Assembly (NCBI GenBank): GCA_900088475.1
Contig: FLMG01003965.1
Coordinates: forward strand, 1,413-42,571
DNA: 41,159 nucleotides
Reading direction: 5' to 3'
DNA from: Hyphochytrium catenoides
Taxonomy: Eukaryota; Sar; Hyphochytriomycetes; Hyphochytriales; Hyphochytriaceae
Shown piece by piece: positions 35,405-41,159 of this stretch. The number at the start of each line of letters is the position of its first letter. Position 1 is the stretch's first letter. The position numbers and the translations under genes were made by a program. The notes under the pieces are model-generated. The model was not told the origin of the DNA and ran no database searches. It saw only the letters and a program-made list of their open reading frames with translations.

Positions 35405-36545
35405 ATAACAATCGTCGGAGTTCTGACTGTTGGTGCCACTGTCTCATTAGGGGAGTTTCTTACATGGCCGATCGATGATATAGGACAAGCAACAATGGCA
35501 TCCTTCGACTATCACTAGTAGTCCAGACGGGATCTAGCGATCTAGCCAACGATTGAAGAAAGACGGAGACTAGATGTGATTAGTAGTAGAACTGGTCCAC
35601 GTATACATCTAGCCACCACTTTCAAATGGACGACGATGACCCTTCTGAAGAGGCTAATAAGAAGATGTTTGCAAGGGTTATCAGCCAATCTCTCCATTCG
35701 AAAACTATTCGAGATGCAGCCGGATTGGCTGTATGACACCACAAGGAAGGACTCCAATATTCAAGAAGAAGGTTGCGTTATTCTTGTCGGTCAAAGCTAT
35801 AGATGGCAAGCTTCTTACATCTTTTAAGGGTCCTCCGATATGGTGCATTGTTCTTGTCGGACAAAGCATTAACATAAGGCCAAATGTTCCTAGTGCACCT
35901 ATTGTCGCGGATGGATAGCTGGCCGTGTTGCTTACATGGTATAAGGTAGAAGCCTGCAGTAGCGGCGATTGTTTTATCCAACGCAAGTGTCATCATCACC
36001 TCAGCTCGTGCGGGAGGATGGCCTCAGAGGAGGTAGTAGTAGGTAGTGGTATCGAATATCTGGGAAGAGGAAAGCCTGTCTGACCAACAGAAGTATCCAC
36101 TTCTTCGCCCAGAAGAGAGGCCGCTAGTAGGTTTCTCTGTGAGGAATGGCGAGCTCCTATTTGGAAGATCCATCTATGTCTCTCCTCCTCTCGACGACTC
36201 GACCCCCGTCTGTTTCTAAGATGAAAGGCAGCACTACTCCATCGTTAACTCTATGGAAAAGCAATATTATTCTCTACAAACAACCTACTACCTAACTGTG
36301 CGCACCACCGATGTCATCTGCGACTGGTACAACACCCACGGACAGTAATCGACGTCAGCAGCAGCAGTCGGTGCAAAACTATAATAGCGTGATCAACAAG
36401 CAGCACTTAGTCCAGCTCCGCGTATCAATTCTTGTTGGTGCATCGGCCCCTACCTGAGCGTCCGAGGGATGCTTGTTCAGATACTCACATTGCATTATTA
36501 CGGTAGCAGAGAACTCCCTTCTCCACTTGCGTGGGATCCTTTAAC
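35405..36545. other. Subtelomeric DNA without a recognised gene
   Basis: Only short frames on both strands. Contains diverged short repeats around 35777-35985, listed separately. No domain is recognised. Confidence 0.4.
35777..35985. repeat. Diverged short tandem repeats with palindromic core
   Basis: TTCTTGTCGGTCAAAGC at 35781 recurs 80 bp later as TTCTTGTCGGACAAAGC at 35861, with a weaker third copy near 35965. The core TTGTC-G-GACAA of the second copy is an exact palindrome around one base. On the minus strand the copies read ALTDKNNA, ALSDKNNA and ALDKTIAA. Confidence 0.5.
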
Positions 36546-36836
36546 GTCACTGAGAGAAAAGAAGATGTGAGAGTACGGAGAAGATCCATCCATAGTATGG
36601 ACGCAGCGCTTTCCAAAGCAGCAGCGACGAAGAATGGTCACACTGAAAGCCACAAGAATGCCAACAGCTCCGATCTTGCGGAAGAAAAGGAGTCCGTCGG
36701 AGGTGGCGGGGTAATAAAGCCCACAGCAGCCCACTGCCCTTGGTTTTCTGAAGGCGTCCAGCAGACAAGCGGTCTCTGCCTCCATACTATGGATGGATCT
36801 TCTCCCTACTCTCACATCTTCTTTTCTCTCAGTGAC
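36546..36836. mobile_element. 291-bp inverted-repeat element (MITE-like)
   Basis: The left arm 36546-36601 and right arm 36781-36836 are 56 bp long and are reverse complements with a single mismatch. The arms begin GTCACTGAGAGAAAAGAAGA. They enclose 179 bp with no transposase-like coding. Homology decays but continues a few bases inwards. Target duplication is unclear; TTA next to both ends is possible. The structure fits a non-autonomous DNA transposon (MITE) or a long hairpin RNA source. Confidence 0.6.
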
Positions 36837-38498
36837 TTATCAGAGAAGAAAATAAGAAGAGAAACCTCTCATCATACGGACGAGGACCTACGACGACTTC
36901 TCTTAGACACGTTCGAAAGACGAGGGCGGTGAGCAACAGATCCTGATTTGTGACTAGAAGATAGGGCGCCGAGGATCATCATACGGATGAGGTAGGAGTA
37001 GCTTCGGTTCAGGCAGGTTCTTCCAAGACTATGAGGGCATTCACCAAACTATCCCCGACCACTGGGACAATAATCTGACTAGTAGTGTACAACAACGAGA
37101 GATAGAGAGACCTAACTAACGAACGCCACTACTAGTCTTTTACCCTCACAAGCTTGGCACAACCGAGATGGTGTGCGCACACGACGTTGCCTTTGAATGT
37201 GAAACCCAACCAGACGACCGCTTCACCAACAAAACCAGCAGGAAGGTTTGACAAACCACCACTAGTACGGAGAGACGCAGCGCTCTGGCACTATTATGTT
37301 AGACAGAAGAGTAGAGCGAGTGTGGTTAAGAGTCTTCGCCCTACCACCAGCCGTCAGCTTCGACAAGAGGGATATGTAAGGTCTCGTAGACAGTCTTTTT
37401 CCGTTGTTAGTAGGGACAAAATCGATCTAACGGAGCAGAGAGGAGAAGGAGGAGAGAGCTGAGGTGAGGGGATGGAACAACAACTAGAAATGATATTGAG
37501 CAGCCTCCTTCTTCGTAGAAAGAGCTGCACTTATAACCAATCCCTGTCCAGTAGACCGGGGCTCCGGTCCTCGTCGGCGAGGTCCTCATTGTAAGGAGTA
37601 GTGGAAGTTACTGCTGACGTTGTACTACTTGAAGTCTCTCTCGCACTGCCTCGGCACTAGACCGTGCTGGTCTTCTGCGTTAGACTTTGCAGATGGCAGT
37701 TCTGAATGATGGCGCTCTGAACTTCTCAGGACACAAGGACCGAAGCTCTTGAAAGCCTTTCTTGAAAGCCTTTCTTCCTTCGTGTCTCTTCTGAGGTCTT
37801 TCTCTCTCACTCCCTTCTACTTCTATCTTCTTTGCATGTGTTGCACTCTCATCGTAGTACTTGGACATAGGAATTAGCTCAGTAGGAAGTTAACAAACTA
37901 AGTACTTTAGCTCGTTAGCTCTAGAATAATCACTAGACAAGAGCTTGATGAGCACTTGGCCACTTTGATCGACTAATTCATTCATCAACCTCCTACGAAG
38001 AACACAAGCCCAACACTACCTCTCAACGAGCACTCAGCTGAGCTCATCGTGAGTTACTTCTGTTCCCCAGCTCTTGATCATAGCGCTAGCCCAATAGATA
38101 AAGCGAGAGCTCGTAGTCCAAGGAGTGTATGGTACTGCTACACAAATTATACAAATGTACCAGTAGTCGCATAATAGTGCAGAAAGAATAAGGGACCATA
38201 GCTTTTTCCCATTAGCCATCTTCTGTGTTCCTATGGGTTTCTTCCTTTCCAAGAGAATTGCGAGAGAAAAAGGAGAAGACAAGGAATAGTCTTCTTTTAC
38301 CACAGGAGGAGAAAGACAGTGGAGGTGATAAGCCTTGATACTCTACATCATCCTATCACTCTGGAGCGATGAGTAAGAGAGGAATTCAAGATGTCCGACC
38401 TCTCTCTTTCCATCTGTCTATACTTATTTCTTTTCTTTCTCCCTTCCTGTCTTTCTCCTTCTTATCAGTGCTATCCTATCTCCCGTTTTGATGAGGAC
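36837..38498. other. Subtelomeric DNA, no confident gene
   Basis: No confident gene. A minus-strand frame at 37868-37680 from a true ATG is protein-like (basic stretch then KKGFQELRSLCPEKF). A hydrophobic minus-strand frame lies at 38303-38034. CTAGT-type motifs recur. A short direct repeat with CTTGAAAGCCTTT occurs twice at 37747-37774. Confidence 0.35.
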
Positions 38499-38705
38499 GA
38501 TGCATCGCCTTTGCGCTCCCAACAAGATGGAAAAAAAAAACGATCTTTGAGAGTAGAGCTCTTTTAGTTCGTCCTGCTTTCACAGACTATCTCCCTTGGA
38601 GGACGATGCATCTCTCTTGCTTCCCAAGAGGATAAGAGAAAATGAAACATGTTTGGCGGGATGCATCTCTCTTGCGTCCCCAAAAAGATGAGATAGTATC
38701 TTAAG
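38499..38705 (+). repeat. Three diverged repeats with GATGCATC cores
   Basis: GATGCATC occurs at 38499, 38605 and 38660, each followed by a CTTTGCG/CTTGCTTCCC/CTTGCGTCCC-like tail and then an A-rich stretch with GATG/GATA. The first two are also preceded by GAGGAC or GGAGGAC. Spacing is 106 and 55 bp. Confidence 0.6.
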
Positions 38706-40022
38706 ATCTATGAGGAACAGCTCCTTTTGCTTTGTCTTGCTCTCTCCTCTTCCTTTATTTGTATGACAGAGAAACCACGCAATCTTATTAGGAGATAATC
38801 ATATAAACACTAGAAGAAGACAAGAAGAGCGCTGGATAGATGGAGGAAGGCAGAAATAAGAGAAGCAGAATATTGAGATTGTATGAAGAGTTGTGTGTGG
38901 GAGAGAGAGAAAATAAAGAGCGAGAAAGAGAGAAATATGCGTCATAATAGAAGAAATAGGGCGGTAAGACGGAATATAAACCCAATGTACCCTCTGCATC
39001 CCGCCTTTGCCATGAATTCCACCTTCTCTCCCTCGACTGATGGAAGAAGTTCTAATCAAAACCTAGTGACAGCAATAGCAGTTGCTAATAGAGAGAATTA
39101 GAATAAAAGACGACGAAAAGGGGAGAGAGAGAGCATCAAGATGGGTACAGGGGACGATGTTCGCAAGAATGTCTAGAGTGAAGCAGACCGGCAAGTAGAG
39201 TGAGGACTAAAGCTGAATTATCGGAATAGAAGTGACAAGCATGTAGTCCCGAGGCAGAAGGGTTTAATAACGAAGAGACAATTATCTAAAGAAAGGCAAG
39301 AAGTGGGGGGCAGTTGTTAATAATAGGGTGAAATATCGATAAAGACGAAGAGCAATGGTCGAAAGAAGGCAACAGAAAGATTTGTGCTTAGGACGGAGTT
39401 TGTTACGAATAAGCAGAGTAAGGAGGAGCAGGGAAGTAGGAGTAGGGGACACATTGAACTGCGGTTGTTTAACGCATGTAAAACAGTGTAAACAAGTCAA
39501 GCGGACGGAAAGTGCGAGGGGACTTACAAAAAAAGTTGAGGAGAGCTAGTGGGAGAGCAGTGATAACAGGGGAAACAGAGGTAAAGATGAAGAGCAAGGG
39601 AAGGAGAGGGCACCAAGAAGATTTGTGTAGATGATGGAGTTGGCGAGAAGGGGCAGACGAATGAGGAAGAGGAGGTGGAATGATTGGAGATGGGGAAGTA
39701 GAGGTAGGAGGGTGAGGTTTAGTGGGCACTTTTAAGTTACAGAAGAGTACGGGAGAGTAGTTGCGAACAAAAGGAGCATTTTAAAGGTATTGAAAGATAA
39801 TGAGGACGGCAGTTCGTGCCAGGGAGGGAAAAAGAGCACCACAAACAATTGTCCGGAGGATGGAAATCGTGAAAAGGGGGAGAGAAGTGAAAAGGAGGGA
39901 ATAGGGGATTAGGGGTAGTAGGTAGGTGGGGATGAAATGAGTAAGGGTGAGAAGCATTAGGCCACCAGCAAAAGTACCGGGCAAACCGGAAGATATAAGG
40001 CAGCATCAGGGCTGGCCGGCTG
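38706..40022. repeat. Purine-rich subtelomeric DNA with diverged repeats
   Basis: The plus strand is strongly G+A-rich from about 38870 to the end. Related segments recur: ATAAAGACGAAGAGCAATGG (39340) matches GTAAAGATGAAGAGCAAGGG (39580), and both are followed by a similar GAAGATTTGTG block. A weaker third copy starts near 39790. Minus-strand frames here are Pro/Leu/Ser-rich by-products of the bias, not genes. Confidence 0.5.
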
Positions 40023-40390
40023 GCAAGGGCAACGGGTTAGGGTTGAAGAATTAACCACAGGACAGCTACTTAGAAAAGGGGCAGCGGGTAAGAGAAAGGG
40101 CATCGTAGAAGGGAGAGAGCAGCGCGTAAAAAGAACAGCGGGATAGGGAGTTGGTTAGCAAGAGAGCTAAAGAGAGGGTAGTTAGCATGTTAGAGCGTTT
40201 TTTTGGGGGGGCAAGGGCAGCTGATTAGGGCTGAGGAGTTAAGCACGGGCCAGGTACTTACAAAACGGCAGGGGGTAAGAAAGGGCATCGGGAAAGAAAA
40301 ACAGCAGCACGTGACACGAAGGCAGCGGGATAGGGAGTTGGTTAGCAAGCGAGTTAGAGAGAGGGTAGTTAGCGTGAAAGCGGGTCTGGG
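40023..40390 (+). repeat. Two tandem ~187-bp subtelomeric repeats
   Basis: The block starting GCAAGGGC at 40023 is repeated from 40211. Matching points include AGGGCATCG, then GGATAGGGAGTTGGTTAGCA (TTGGTTAGCA at 40151 and 40338, period 187). A G-run (7 G) and T-run sit at the junction near 40198-40211. Copies differ by many point changes. Confidence 0.75.
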
Positions 40391-40499
40391 TGGGTTAGTG
40401 AGCGGGTTAAGGAACGGGTAGAAATGGGTTAGGAGAAGGGCAACGGAGGTTAGAGAAAGGGCAGCGAAACGGGGCACAGCATCAAGAAAAGGAGCTTAT

Positions 40500-41159
40500 T
40501 AGGGTTAGGGATCGAAAGTAGAATAAAGAAGGTAAGCTTAGGTTTAGGGTTAGAGAAAAAAGCAGCAGATAAAAAGTTTGAATAGCGGGTTATGTAGCGG
40601 GTAAGAAGGGCAGCGGGGTTATTGTAGCGGGTTAGGTCAGCGGGTTAGTGCAGCGTGTTATGGTTAGTGCAGAGTGTTAGGGCAGCGTGTTATGGTTAGT
40701 GCAGCGGGTTAGTGCAGCGGGTTAGGGTTGCGTGTTATGGTTAGGGCAGCGGGATAGGGCAGCGTGTTACGGTTAGGGCAGCGGGTTAGGGCAGCGTGTT
40801 ATGGATAGTGCAGCCGGTTAAGGCAGCGTGTTATGGTTAGGTCAGCGGTTAGGGCAGCGTACTAGGGGAGCGTGCTAGGGCAGCGTGTTATGGTTAGGGC
40901 AGCGTGTTATGTTTAGGGGCAGCATCGGTTAGGGCAGCGGGTAAGGGCAGCGTGTTATGGTTAGGGCAGCGTGTTACGGTTAGGGGGGAAGTGTTAGGGC
41001 AGTGTGTTAGGGATAGGTCAGCGGGTTAGGGGAGGGTTGTGAAGGCAGCGAGTCAGAGCAGGGTTAGGGCAACGTGTTAGGGCAGGCGGTTATGGTTAGG
41101 GCAGCGTGTTACGGTTAGGGGGGAGTGTTAGGGCAGTGTGTTAGGGATAGGTGAGCGGG
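40500..41159 (+). repeat. Degenerate telomeric array, chromosome end side
   Basis: About 20 TTAGGG units in ~560 bp, mostly separated by GCAGCG, GCAGCGTGTTATGG or close variants. The G-rich strand reads 5'->3' towards the right edge, as expected for a right-hand telomere. TTAGGG is the commonest fungal and animal telomere unit. A ~70-bp block is nearly duplicated at 40955-41025 and 41090-41159 (period ~135). No perfect uninterrupted TTAGGG tract is present, so the true telomere is probably just beyond. Confidence 0.85.

Noticed and set aside
36498-36932. Two opposite-strand frames of 105 and 133 residues with similar RSIHSM starts
   Set aside because: The similarity comes from the inverted repeat arms being read on both strands, not from two related proteins.
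38034-38303. Hydrophobic 89-residue minus-strand frame
   Set aside because: It begins at GTG; the first ATG leaves ~60 residues with one hydrophobic stretch and no homology that I can recognise.
39282-40477. Minus-strand Pro/Leu/Ser-rich frames of 67-95 residues
   Set aside because: They are the complement of purine-rich repeats. Stop codons are rare there because of base bias, and no domain or splice structure is seen.
40500-41159. Possible telomerase RNA template (complement of TTAGGG)
   Set aside because: The matches are the telomere-like array itself; no RNA-gene context was seen.
1-41159. tRNA, rRNA or CRISPR features
   Set aside because: No B-box plus cloverleaf, no rRNA-like sequence and no regularly spaced short repeats with unique spacers were found by eye.

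Overview
The window is the end of a nuclear chromosome of a eukaryote, most likely a fungus. The genes are intron-rich. Introns are mostly about 45-200 bp and begin GTAAG, GTGAG, GTACG, GTGCG or GTCAG. A 768-residue protein near the chromosome end carries a region that looks like the fungal OrsD (DUF3505) domain. The last ~660 bp are a degenerate TTAGGG-type array whose G-rich strand runs towards the right edge, so the right edge points to the telomere. A very large ASH/MSP (papD-like) repeat protein of the kind common in cilium and centrosome proteins hints at an early-diverging, possibly flagellated lineage. No rRNA, tRNA, CRISPR or bacterial-type operon was seen.

Layout: (1) 1-16.7 kb, minus strand: one giant gene of at least ~37 exons and ~3,700 codons, cut by the left edge at its 3' side and with its first exon(s) unresolved. 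(2) 17.2-18.2 kb, minus: a tentative arginine-rich gene. (3) 18.86-20.52 kb, minus: an intronless GPKOW/Spp2-like G-patch plus KOW spliceosome factor. (4) 21.4-21.8 kb, minus: a small tentative two-exon gene. (5) 22.67-26.03 kb, minus: TSR1, 8 exons, 833 codons, for 40S ribosome assembly. (6) 26.46-26.61 kb, minus: an orphan coding-like terminal exon. (7) 26.83-28.76 kb, plus: tRNA dimethylallyltransferase, 7 exons, 472 codons. (8) 29.72-31.44 kb, minus: a mitochondrial carrier of the thiamine-pyrophosphate type, 9 exons, 336 codons. For genes 5, 7 and 8 I joined exons by splice signals and reading phase, and each sum is an exact multiple of three.

From ~31.5 kb the window becomes subtelomeric. 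It holds one long open gene (33.1-35.4 kb, plus) made of an internally duplicated zinc-finger module followed by the OrsD-like region. Then come ~5.7 kb with no convincing gene: a 291-bp inverted-repeat element, short diverged tandem repeats, a strongly purine-rich strand, ~187-bp tandem repeats, and finally TTAGGG units interleaved with GCAGCG-type spacers.

The core genes are housekeeping genes for splicing, ribosome assembly, tRNA modification and cofactor transport, and they show no shared pathway. The most unusual material is the giant ASH protein and the subtelomeric gene with its composite telomeric array.
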